Assembly (NCBI GenBank): GCA_002493595.1
Contig: DKZG01000033.1
Span: 20,079 to 84,078 of the forward strand
DNA length: 64,000 bases
DNA from: Ruminococcaceae bacterium UBA7080
GTDB taxonomy: Bacteria > Bacillota > Clostridia > Oscillospirales > Acutalibacteraceae
Reading direction: 5' to 3'
Below are positions 24,604 to 33,138 of this stretch, piece by piece (the first letter of the stretch is position 1; each line of letters starts with the position of its first letter). Under the pieces are notes generated by a model, which was not told the DNA's origin, made no database searches, and saw nothing but the letters and a program-made list of their open reading frames with translations. A program made the translations under genes and the position numbers.

Positions 24604-25443
24604 GTGGATATTAGAAATAATGTTGAACTTAACCACAATGTGGATATGTTTAGAAAATATAAAAACTTATTAAAAGAGCTTACAATGAAGAATGTTAAGC
24701 TGAAATACCGAAGCTCATGGCTGGGTGTTTTCTGGAGCTTTTTGCAGCCGCTTCTCAATATGATTGTTCTTTCTGTTGTATTCGGCGGAATATTCGGCAA
24801 AAAGAGTGATATGATTGTCTGTTATCCCGTTTACCTGTTTACAGGCAGATTGCTTTTCAGCTTTTTTACATCTTCAACAAAGCAGGCACTGACTTCATTC
24901 AGAAGAAATCAGGCAATTATAAAAAAAGTATATGTGCCTAAATATATGTATCCGCTTTCATCCATACTCAGCAATTTTGTCACATTTGCTATTTCCCTTT
25001 TGTGTCTGATTTGTGTTTGGATTTTCTTTAAATTTACCGGCATAAGCGGCGGTTCTGAGCTTGAAATTACATGGTATGCCCTGCTTTGCTTTGTACCTAT
25101 GGTGCTGTTGCTCATATTCAGTACCGGTGTTGGCCTTGTGCTTTCCGTAATCAGTGTTTATTTCAGAGATGTTGAGTATATTTGGGATGTCCTGACACAG
25201 CTTCTTTTTTATATGGTGCCTATTCTTTATCATCTTGAAACCATTAAAACACCATGGATTGTAACCATTATTAAAATTAATCCGCTCTACTCTATGATAG
25301 AGCTTTTCAGGCATTGCGTATTATATGGACAAATTATGAGCTGGAAGTTGCTTTTGTATGCAGCAGTTATTTCCATTGCCACCTTGATTATCGGCATCAT
25401 CTTCTTTAACTGGAAGAGCGATGATATCATTTATCATTTATAA
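24604..25443 (+). CDS. ABC-2 type polysaccharide/teichoic acid export permease
   Basis: A 279-residue permease of the TagG/Wzm (RfbA) type. A short cytoplasmic start ends in KYRSSWLGVFWSFLQPLLN, the amphipathic entry motif, followed by six TM segments. It would form the membrane channel of a two-subunit exporter for lipid-linked glycans. The usual ATPase partner (TagH/Wzt) is not in the window. GTG start with AGAGGTG upstream. Terminated by a 21-bp stem. Confidence 0.87.
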   Translation: MDIRNNVELNHNVDMFRKYKNLLKELTMKNVKLKYRSSWLGVFWSFLQPLLNMIVLSVVFGGIFGKKSDMIVCYPVYLFTGRLLFSFFTSSTKQALTSFRRNQAIIKKVYVPKYMYPLSSILSNFVTFAISLLCLICVWIFFKFTGISGGSELEITWYALLCFVPMVLLLIFSTGVGLVLSVISVYFRDVEYIWDVLTQLLFYMVPILYHLETIKTPWIVTIIKINPLYSMIELFRHCVLYGQIMSWKLLLYAAVISIATLIIGIIFFNWKSDDIIYHL

Positions 25444-25449
25444 TCATTC

Positions 25450-25498
25450 GATATAATAATCCCCGCAAACATTTCGTTTGCGGGGATTATTATATCCT
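25450..25498. terminator. Bidirectional terminator with 21-bp stem
   Basis: Perfect 21-base arms (25450-25470 and 25476-25496) with core CCCCGCAAAC / GTTTGCGGGG and a 5-nt loop. It sits between the convergent permease and GH95 genes. Confidence 0.88.
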
Positions 25499-25529
25499 TT
25501 GCCAAAAACTACAGTCTGTTTTGGTGTAT

Positions 25530-27614
25530 TTATTCTATTCTTTTTCCATTTTTAAAGCTGTATGATATTTCTTTGCCGCCATAGGTTTTAAGGCCTTTAA
25601 TTCTACCTGACCATTCTTGGGGCAGTGCTTCGTTTTTCAGCATCTCGGCAATGCCTGCAGTAACTCCGAAATTACCATCAATTTGAAACGGCGGATGAGC
25701 GTCAAACAAATTAGGATATGAACCGCCGCCGTTATGCAGTTGAATAACCGGATTGATGTATGTGAGCTGCTGTTTAATTAATCGTAATGCATTTTCACCA
25801 TTCATCAGTCTCGCCCACAGGCATACCTTCCATCCAAGAGACCAGCCTGTTCCGCCGAAACCGCGTGTTTCAAGTGATTTTTCGGCAGCTTTATTCAGTG
25901 TATCGTTTTGAATAAAGCGTGACGGGTAAATGCAGTATAGGTGACTGACATGTCTGTGCTGCGCTTCGGTTTCCTCAAATTCTTCTGCCCATTCAGGAAT
26001 TCTTCCGTCTGAAGCAGGCATAACCTGATTGATATATGGTGCATCAAAGCCCAGCTGTTTGCAGTTTTCAAAAAATTCAAAGAGAATCTCTCTGTCCATG
26101 GAGGGCATGTATGTAGGTGCCAAAGAAATATCTTTATCCTTATAATTATTTTCAGGACTGATGGAAGGGCAGGTAACAAGCTCACCGTCCTTTTCAATCA
26201 TAAAGTCATTATAAAATTTAAGACAGCTTTTATATAATGGTATAATCTGTGTTTTAAAAGCTTCGTCTTCTGTATACAGATAATGCTCATAAAGCTGATT
26301 GAGCAGCCACGGTGAGCTCATGCACCAGGGTGCATATTGCGCTGCATCGCCGTCTCCGTCAGGATAACCTGCGGGATAGGTCGCTCCCCAAATATCGCTG
26401 TTATGATGTGAACAAAATCCGCTGCAGTCGTAATAATCTTTAGCTGTTACCGTGCCGTTGACAGCAAGCTTTTTTACAAATTCAAGCAAGGGTTCAACGC
26501 ATTCGGAAAGATTTGTAATATCCGTGCACCAGTAATTCATTTCGGTATTGATATTGGTGGTATAGCTTGAGGACCATGGTGCTCTTAGTTTTGTATTCCA
26601 TATTCCCTGCAGCGTCATCGCATTTGTACCGGTTCTGGAGGCGGAAATGGTAAGATAACGTCCATATTGAAAGAGAAGTGAAATAAGAGCGTTGTCATCA
26701 CTGTGCTTTTTTATGCGCTTGATACGCTTGTCTGTGGGCAGGTCATCGCGGCTGCCGTCAAGCTCAAAATCAACCCGGTTAAACAGTGAGGAGAAATCCG
26801 TTATATGTTCTTTTTTTAGTATATCATAGCCTTTTATATTCTTAAAATAAGAAAACGCTTTTTCAACAGCATTAGCATCGGGCATGGATTGGAAGTCAAC
26901 AAAGGAGGTTGCCAGTGAAACCAAGAGTGTAATATCCTGCTGATTATTTACCTCAATGCAGCTGCCGGCAAATTCAGCATTACCGAGTACCTTAACAACC
27001 CCGCAGAATTTCATTCCTTTATTACCCTGGATTATGCTGCTGCCTTTATTATAGTATGGCGGCATACAGACTTCAGGGGCCTGACCGTTGATTACGAGAC
27101 TATCCTCTGCCGTTTTTGTTTCGTGCTTTAGCTGACTGTCAAAATAAACCTTAAAGCTCACACCTTGGCTGCTGTGTATATTTATAATCATAAGCTGTGC
27201 CGGATATGAAACAAAAACGGTCTCTTTAAATCCGTTTGCTTCTGTTGTTGCCACCCCTGTCGAAATATCAAGCATTCTTTTATAACCCTTTTTGGGGGTG
27301 TTTGCATAATCGATAATTAAATCGCCAAAAGGGAGATATGCTTCCGACCAATGGCCGTGCATATCTTTATTAAGTATTGCCTTAGCTTTTTTATAGTCCT
27401 TTTCAAAGATTGCTTTTCTGACATCATCAAGATATTTGTGTGCATCTTTTTTGTTTAAATCCTTTGGATATCCGGACCAAAGACTGTCCTCATTTAATGC
27501 AATTCGCTCCTTTTTCAGATTGCCGAATACGAGGCCGCCTATACGTCCGTTGCCCACAGGCAGAGACTGCTCAAAATATTTTGCCTTTTTTGTGTAAAAT
27601 AGTGTGTTTTTCAT
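25530..27614 (-). CDS. Glycoside hydrolase family 95 alpha-L-fucosidase
   Basis: A 694-residue GH95 enzyme. It begins directly with the N-terminal beta-sandwich motif EQSLPVGNGRIGGLVFG. The (alpha/alpha)6 barrel has the conserved Asn pair in TNINTEMNYW, the general-acid Glu in CPSISPENNY and the late Asp in FQIDGNFG, which correspond to the catalytic set known from Bifidobacterium AfcA. It would remove alpha-1,2-fucose from host or plant glycans. No signal peptide is visible, so it is probably cytoplasmic. No transporter or fucose-catabolic gene is adjacent. Confidence 0.93.
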   Translation of the reverse strand: MKNTLFYTKKAKYFEQSLPVGNGRIGGLVFGNLKKERIALNEDSLWSGYPKDLNKKDAHKYLDDVRKAIFEKDYKKAKAILNKDMHGHWSEAYLPFGDLIIDYANTPKKGYKRMLDISTGVATTEANGFKETVFVSYPAQLMIINIHSSQGVSFKVYFDSQLKHETKTAEDSLVINGQAPEVCMPPYYNKGSSIIQGNKGMKFCGVVKVLGNAEFAGSCIEVNNQQDITLLVSLATSFVDFQSMPDANAVEKAFSYFKNIKGYDILKKEHITDFSSLFNRVDFELDGSRDDLPTDKRIKRIKKHSDDNALISLLFQYGRYLTISASRTGTNAMTLQGIWNTKLRAPWSSSYTTNINTEMNYWCTDITNLSECVEPLLEFVKKLAVNGTVTAKDYYDCSGFCSHHNSDIWGATYPAGYPDGDGDAAQYAPWCMSSPWLLNQLYEHYLYTEDEAFKTQIIPLYKSCLKFYNDFMIEKDGELVTCPSISPENNYKDKDISLAPTYMPSMDREILFEFFENCKQLGFDAPYINQVMPASDGRIPEWAEEFEETEAQHRHVSHLYCIYPSRFIQNDTLNKAAEKSLETRGFGGTGWSLGWKVCLWARLMNGENALRLIKQQLTYINPVIQLHNGGGSYPNLFDAHPPFQIDGNFGVTAGIAEMLKNEALPQEWSGRIKGLKTYGGKEISYSFKNGKRIE

Positions 27615-27700
27615 AATTTGATTGTACTTTATAAAATAAGAAATTGCAAGAGGAATAAAAATATGTTAAAATAATAACAAGCGAAAGGGAGGTATTCTTT

Positions 27701-28309
27701 ATGAAAAATTATGTTATTTCAATAGGACGTCAATATGGCTGCGCCGGACATGAAATTGCAACAAAACTTTCAGAAAAATTAGGAATTCCGTATTATGACA
27801 AGGAAATCATTAAAAGAGCAGCCAAAGACAGCGGATTTGATGAAAATCTTTTCAGCTTTTATGATGAAAAGCCTACCAGGAGCTTTCTTTATAATGTCTC
27901 AACGGATGGCTTTGCATCCTTGTCTAATTCCGCTGTGCCGCTTGAGGATCAGGTGTTTCAGTATCAGTTTGATACAATACGCAAGGTGGCTGAAGAAGGC
28001 AGTTGCATTATAGTGGGCAGATGTGCTGACTATATTTTGAAGGATAATGAAAATCTTTTGACAGTATTTCTGCATGCTGATGATCAATTCAGGTGTGACA
28101 GGGCAGTCAAAATTTATGGACTAAGTGAAAAGAATGTACTTAAAGAAATTAAATCTATTGATAAAAAGCGAGCACGTTTTCACAATTTTTATTGCGATGA
28201 CAAGTGGGGAGATGCAGAAACTTATGATTTATCAATTAATGTTTCGCGTCTCGGTCTTGACAATACGGTTGAACTCATAGCAGATTATATTTATAAAAAG
28301 TTTGCTTAA
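27701..28309 (+). CDS. Cytidylate kinase-like family protein
   Basis: A 202-residue P-loop protein of the Cytidylate_kin2 type: VISIGRQYGCAGHEIATKLS replaces the normal GxxxxGK Walker motif with a Gly-rich variant, followed by GIPYYDKEIIKRAA. Later motifs IIVGRCADYIL and a KRARFHNFY lid are kept. These relatives of Cmk have unproven substrates and often sit beside unrelated genes. GGGAGG precedes the ATG. Genuine CMP kinase activity is uncertain. Confidence 0.85.
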   Translation: MKNYVISIGRQYGCAGHEIATKLSEKLGIPYYDKEIIKRAAKDSGFDENLFSFYDEKPTRSFLYNVSTDGFASLSNSAVPLEDQVFQYQFDTIRKVAEEGSCIIVGRCADYILKDNENLLTVFLHADDQFRCDRAVKIYGLSEKNVLKEIKSIDKKRARFHNFYCDDKWGDAETYDLSINVSRLGLDNTVELIADYIYKKFA

Positions 28310-28310
28310 T

Positions 28311-28354
28311 AAAAACGACAGCCATTGGGAAGATTCTCAATGGCTGTTATTTTG
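28311..28354. terminator. Terminator between convergent genes
   Basis: Perfect 10-bp arms ACAGCCATTG / CAATGGCTGT, T-rich after it on the plus strand and AAAAAC before it. Confidence 0.8.
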
Positions 28355-28366
28355 TATATATTACGT

Positions 28367-30046
28367 TTATTTAAGTACTTTAAAGTCAACCTTGCCGATT
28401 TTGGTTCTCGGAAGCTCATCAATATAAACAACTTCTTTCGGCACTGACCACTTAGAAAGATTTTGCTTGCCGAATTCGAAAATTTTCTTTGTAAGCTCAT
28501 CTTCGTTGTCATGAGCAAATTTTTTGTTCTTAACAACAAAAAGTTTGAGCTGCGTTTTGCCTTCCTCGCCGGTGCCGATTGCACAGCAGTCATAAATTTC
28601 CGCCATGGCTCTGTATGCTTCTTCAATAAATGACGGATAAACAAGATAACCACTGATTTTATATACTCTCTTCAGTCTCTGACGGTAATAGATATCACCG
28701 GTTTCAGGTGTAATACAGCACATATCGCCTGTGTGCAGCCAAACTCTGCCGTCCTCGTGTTTAACAAGCATCTTAGCTGTTTCCTGCGGGTCATTCCAAT
28801 AACCCTGCATTAGAGTCGGACCGTAAACACAAAGCTCACCGTCCTCGCCTTTAACCTCTTCGGTAGTACCGGGTTTAACGGTCATAACCTCAATATTATA
28901 TGTCGGCAGACCGATACAGCCCTGCGGTGCTTCTCTTCTCATATCCGTAAAGGTACAAACAGTAACACATTCTGTTAAACCATAACCGGTTGCAAAGTGG
29001 AATTTAGAGCCATTTTCTTTCAGAAGTCTATCCATTTTTTCGGTCAGTGAATAAGGAACAACGTCACCGCCGGAGCCGATAAGCTTCATCGTGCTCATAT
29101 CAATTCCTTTAAGGTATCCTGCTTTATAAACTTTTTCAAAGAAATCCGGTACGCCGAATACATAATTAATGTGATATTTTTTAATTGCATCGCTGCACAT
29201 TTTTGCATCAAACTGCGGGAAGAGGGCCTGCGGCTGACCTACAATTATGGAATAGTGCATGCACATGCCGAAGCCGAAACCGTGGAAAACAGGCAGTGCA
29301 GTGAGCATAGCATCGTTATCGGGATCAATCTTTTTCTGAATAACAGTGTCAACAACGTCCCAAACTTCATATGAAAGATTATTGATGTTGTAGTTGGAAA
29401 GCATAACAGCCTTCGGATTTCCTGTTGTGCCTCCGGTCATCATTGTAACTGCAGTTGCATCATAATCGGTTTGGATTTCAACAATGTTATTTTTAAGATA
29501 TTCTTTACCCTCGTTAAGAAAATCTTTCCAGTCAATACATTTCTTTACACCGGTTGCTTTTGCAGTCTTGCCTTTGATTTTTTTCTTGTAAAGCATATTG
29601 GCAATCATGCCATAGGCTGTTTTTGGAAAATACTGAGCAGTTTTGCATTTAACAAGAGTAAGATCACTCATGCCTGTAAAGGCTTTTTCGCTGACATCAA
29701 AGCAAAATGCGAATTTAGCATCGACAAGATTTTTTGCATACTGTGCTTCGCTGGCAACAGAAAGCGGGTGCAGCATAGCAGCAATTGCACCTATCTTGTT
29801 TACAGCATAAATTGCTGTAATGCACTGCGGCATATTCGGTGCACAGATGATAACTCTGTCACCTTTTTTGACGCCGTTTGCAATAAGGGCTGCTGCACAA
29901 AGGTTAACCATTTCATCAGCTTCGTTCCAGCTGATTGTATTGTTGTAATAGTAAAAGCAGGGCTTGTCGCCTCTTTGAGCAACAGAGTCCATAAACTTTT
30001 CGTACATAGTTTTTTTAACATCATATTTACTGGTGAATTCAGCCAT
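28367..30046 (-). CDS. AMP-forming acyl-CoA synthetase (FadD-like)
   Basis: A 559-residue ANL-superfamily ligase activating a carboxylic acid to its CoA ester through an acyl-adenylate. The AMP-binding loop is MTGGTTGNPKAVML (about residue 205). Next come ATGYGLTEC, the hinge YRQRLKRVYKISGYLVYPS, and the C-terminal catalytic lysine in PRTKIGKVDF. A fatty acid is the likely substrate, from resemblance only. It is monocistronic. GGAGGATA precedes the ATG. Confidence 0.9.
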   Translation of the reverse strand: MAEFTSKYDVKKTMYEKFMDSVAQRGDKPCFYYYNNTISWNEADEMVNLCAAALIANGVKKGDRVIICAPNMPQCITAIYAVNKIGAIAAMLHPLSVASEAQYAKNLVDAKFAFCFDVSEKAFTGMSDLTLVKCKTAQYFPKTAYGMIANMLYKKKIKGKTAKATGVKKCIDWKDFLNEGKEYLKNNIVEIQTDYDATAVTMMTGGTTGNPKAVMLSNYNINNLSYEVWDVVDTVIQKKIDPDNDAMLTALPVFHGFGFGMCMHYSIIVGQPQALFPQFDAKMCSDAIKKYHINYVFGVPDFFEKVYKAGYLKGIDMSTMKLIGSGGDVVPYSLTEKMDRLLKENGSKFHFATGYGLTECVTVCTFTDMRREAPQGCIGLPTYNIEVMTVKPGTTEEVKGEDGELCVYGPTLMQGYWNDPQETAKMLVKHEDGRVWLHTGDMCCITPETGDIYYRQRLKRVYKISGYLVYPSFIEEAYRAMAEIYDCCAIGTGEEGKTQLKLFVVKNKKFAHDNEDELTKKIFEFGKQNLSKWSVPKEVVYIDELPRTKIGKVDFKVLK

Positions 30047-30234
30047 ACTTATCCTCCGACAAAAGCAAAATTATGAACACAATCGTACAATGTGTACATT
30101 TATCACTTTGTCGATTATACCAAATTAATAATTGCAATTCTACATATTTTAAAATAATTTATCTTTATTTAATAATTTGACTTTTTGTATATATATGGTA
30201 AAATAGAAAAATATATTTAACGGAGGATAAAGAT

Positions 30235-30915
30235 GTGGCTTATAAGATAAAAAAAGACCCTATTGATAAAATACCGAAAGCCCAGCTCGTTTTTTGGATT
30301 ATAGTTCGTTTGGCAATGATAATATGTGCATTATATTCTTTTATAAACGGCGATGTGGTAATGGGTTTTGAAAGCGTATTCTGCTTTATTTTTACCCATC
30401 TTTGGGACATGTTTCAGATTTTCGGCAACGGCAGTTTTATTGAGGAGGTTCCGCCTCTCAGCCAAACAATGCTGAATATTATAATATTTGTGGGTATTGT
30501 AATCGGATCGTACTTCGGTCTTTTTGATAAAATATCATGGTTCGATAATATGATGCATATTCTTTCAGGCGTGGTGTGTGCGGTATTTGGTTACGATTTT
30601 GCCTGTATTATTCAGCGCAAAAAGGGGCAGTGTGCAGCTACTCTTGCGGCAATCTTTTCACTGATGTTTGCACTTTCCATTGCTGTCGGATGGGAATTTT
30701 ATGAATTTCTTATGGACACGCTTCACGGCACAAACCTTCAGCTTTCAAAGGCCGGAGAAGAGACCGCAATGTTTGATTTGTCAAAATACAATAATGAATA
30801 CGGTTATCTTGGTTTAGTTGATACAATGACGGATATGATGATGAATGCTGTAGGCGGTATATTTGGCATGATATTTATGATTGTTCTCAGAAACCGAAAA
30901 AAGAAAAATAAATAA
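30235..30915 (+). CDS. YjdF/DUF2238-like polytopic membrane protein
   Basis: A 226-residue protein with about six TM segments. Conserved polar spots inside TMs are WFDNMMHILSG, VGWEFYEFLMD and the late DTMTDMMMNAVGG, matching the DN-H / WE / D...DM..N pattern of DUF2238-type proteins, whose function is unknown. GTG start: an ATG two bases earlier is in another frame that stops at once, and CGGAGG is spaced correctly for the GTG. Confidence 0.7.
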   Translation: MAYKIKKDPIDKIPKAQLVFWIIVRLAMIICALYSFINGDVVMGFESVFCFIFTHLWDMFQIFGNGSFIEEVPPLSQTMLNIIIFVGIVIGSYFGLFDKISWFDNMMHILSGVVCAVFGYDFACIIQRKKGQCAATLAAIFSLMFALSIAVGWEFYEFLMDTLHGTNLQLSKAGEETAMFDLSKYNNEYGYLGLVDTMTDMMMNAVGGIFGMIFMIVLRNRKKKNK

Positions 30916-30923
30916 AAAGTCTG

Positions 30924-30962
30924 CAAAGGGGATCTGATGATAAAATCAGTTCCCTTTTTTAT
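30924..30962 (+). terminator. Intrinsic terminator
   Basis: Imperfect stem AAAGGGGA-CTGAT / ATCAG-TTCCCTTT, then a T run. It separates the membrane protein gene from spoIIE. Confidence 0.8.
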
Positions 30963-31007
30963 TGTTAAAAAGGGGATGACAATTTATATAAAAACGGCTT
31001 GTCTTTT

Positions 31008-31040
31008 TTTACATATTTTGCATTTGTATTTAAATATAAT
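31008..31040 (+). promoter_or_regulatory. Possible Spo0A-type spoIIE promoter (21-base spacer)
   Basis: TTTACA and a perfect TATAAT are 21 bases apart, 41 bases before the spoIIE start. B. subtilis spoIIE and spoIIG have sigma-A promoters with similarly stretched spacers activated by Spo0A. TTGTC-like sequences lie at and just upstream of the -35 region (near 30999, and reversed near 30977). Degenerate 0A boxes are an inference. Confidence 0.5.
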
Positions 31041-31080
31041 ACTAACGGTGATGAAAGATGCAAATGTGAAAGGGTAAGCC

Positions 31081-33135
31081 ATGCAGGTTAAAGAAAGAAT
31101 AAAAATAAAGAATTCCAATAAGCATATTATAAAAGAAATTGCCGGGCGCGCAGTGTGGCTGGTTTTAGCCTTTTTTCTCAGTTTTTCATCAGTGGTAGGC
31201 GGATGCTGCCCGTTTGCAGTATCACTTATAACCGTGTCAAGCAAGCGTAATTTTTTATTCTCTGCCATCGGAGCCGGGTTAGGCTATATTGTTTTTTGCG
31301 ACAGTACAGATGCTATACGCTACTTCAGTGCAGTGATTATAGCGGCACTCGGCACACTGGCAATTAATCTTTTTAATTCAAGAAAAGAATTTTATTTACC
31401 GATGATTGTTTCCTTTTTATCAGTGCTTTCGACAGGTATTGTTATGAATATCAGAAGCGGTGATGCGGCCGGTGCATATGCTTTGACAGTCGGTGAAGCT
31501 GTGTTGGCCCTTGGTGCGTCCTTTTTCTTTTTTCGAGCAGTTCACTGCAATATCAAGCGGTTAAAATACAAAGCACTTCCGGTTACGGATATAACCTGTC
31601 TTATGGTATCAGCGGCAGTAGCACTTGCCGGTTTATCCTTTATTGAAATTAAAGGTGTTTCACCTGCACGAATTATTGCTGTTGCGGTTATACTTACAGC
31701 CGTACGCTTTGGTTCTCAAAGCTGGGGACTTATTATTTCGCTTTGTCTCGGCTTTGCACTCGGTATAAGCAGAGACAACAGTATGTTTTTATTAGGCGCT
31801 TATGCCTTTTCGGCTTTGGTTTCAAGTCTGTTTACTTCCATATCCAGTCTTGGAATAGGGGTCAGTTTTTCCCTTTCCATGGTGTTTTTTGCAGTTGCAG
31901 CAAACATGGGTGCTTTTTCGGTGTGCTGTGTCATAGAGAGTGTTATTGCATCTGTAATCATGGTGTTACTGCCTGAAATCATTACAGAAAAAATATCAGC
32001 CTTTTTTGAAAGCGGTGCGGATATTGCTCCTGACGGAAGCTTGAGACAAAGTCTTGTGGTAAGGCTGCGATTTGCATCATCTGCCTTGGCTCAGGTCAGT
32101 GAAAGTGTACGTGATGTTCGGGAAAAAATAAATGCCTTGGGCAGAATAGAACCTATGGAAAGCGAACTGAGAATGGTTGCAGCTGACCAGTTCTTTTCAA
32201 TCTCGGATATGCTTGGCGATTTGGCATTTGAATTTGATGATGCAGAAATTTTTGATTTTAAATCAGCAGGAAAAATAAGACGCATGCTTGGTGAGTATGA
32301 TATTTATCCTGAAAACATTTCGGTTATCATTGATAAGTATGACCGTATGAGAGTGGAGATTTTGGCTCCGGCAAAAACGAACGGTCTTGAAAGTCCGAGA
32401 ATAAAAAATGAAATTGAAAAAATCTGCGGACGAGATTTTGAAAAAAGCAGAACAAATTACTCGGGTTCAAGTTTTATGCTCAGCATTATTGAAAAGCCGA
32501 ATTTTAAAATGAGCTTTGGTTTTGCTCAATATTGTGCAGAGGGAAAATTGTGCGGTGATACCATAAAAACAATTAATGATTCTAAGGGGCATATGATATT
32601 TATTATCAGTGACGGCATGGGTAAGGGCGGACGCGCTGCTCTTGACGGCGCAATGGGTGCAGGATTGCTTTCAAAGCTCCTTTGTGCCGGATTCGGATTT
32701 GATTCATCTCTTAAGGTAGTCAACAGCGCATTGTTGGTTAAAAGCAGTGAAGAGAGCCTGGCAACGCTTGACTGCGCTTGTGTAGATTTGTTTACCGGTA
32801 AGTGTGAATTCTATAAAGCGGGAGCTCCAAGGTCTTATGTAGTTAAAAATCATTCGGTTTCAAAATGTGAGCTTTCCTCCATGCCGGCCGGAATATTGCG
32901 CGGAATTGAATTTGCAAAACGCACAACAGTGCTGAATGTTGGTGATGAAATCATTATGATGAGCGATGGTATAACCGATGTAGGCGAGGAACTGCTTGAT
33001 GAATTTTTACGCTTTGACGACAGCGACAGTCCGAATGACAGGGCGAAGGAAATACTCGATTTTGCAATTAAACACAGCTGTGACAGACATCGGGATGATA
33101 TGTCTGTTATTGTTGCAAAGCTTATAAAAGGATAA
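31081..33135 (+). CDS. spoIIE: Stage II sporulation protein E, PP2C-type phosphatase
   Basis: A 684-residue protein. About ten TM segments fill residues 20-300, then a central domain (about 320-470), then a C-terminal PP2C phosphatase. Metal-binding aspartates lie in FIISDGMGKGG, MMSDGITDV and RHRDDMSVIVAK. In the forespore it dephosphorylates SpoIIAA to release sigma-F and it also takes part in septum formation. It is shorter than the 827-residue B. subtilis protein, mainly in the central region. AAAGGG precedes the ATG. A SIS-domain gene follows 3 bases later. Confidence 0.94.
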   Translation: MQVKERIKIKNSNKHIIKEIAGRAVWLVLAFFLSFSSVVGGCCPFAVSLITVSSKRNFLFSAIGAGLGYIVFCDSTDAIRYFSAVIIAALGTLAINLFNSRKEFYLPMIVSFLSVLSTGIVMNIRSGDAAGAYALTVGEAVLALGASFFFFRAVHCNIKRLKYKALPVTDITCLMVSAAVALAGLSFIEIKGVSPARIIAVAVILTAVRFGSQSWGLIISLCLGFALGISRDNSMFLLGAYAFSALVSSLFTSISSLGIGVSFSLSMVFFAVAANMGAFSVCCVIESVIASVIMVLLPEIITEKISAFFESGADIAPDGSLRQSLVVRLRFASSALAQVSESVRDVREKINALGRIEPMESELRMVAADQFFSISDMLGDLAFEFDDAEIFDFKSAGKIRRMLGEYDIYPENISVIIDKYDRMRVEILAPAKTNGLESPRIKNEIEKICGRDFEKSRTNYSGSSFMLSIIEKPNFKMSFGFAQYCAEGKLCGDTIKTINDSKGHMIFIISDGMGKGGRAALDGAMGAGLLSKLLCAGFGFDSSLKVVNSALLVKSSEESLATLDCACVDLFTGKCEFYKAGAPRSYVVKNHSVSKCELSSMPAGILRGIEFAKRTTVLNVGDEIIMMSDGITDVGEELLDEFLRFDDSDSPNDRAKEILDFAIKHSCDRHRDDMSVIVAKLIKG

Positions 33136-33138
33136 AAT

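Noticed and set aside
29471..30076. 201-codon plus-strand ORF opposite the acyl-CoA ligase
   Set aside because: Antisense shadow of a conserved enzyme, no ribosome site.
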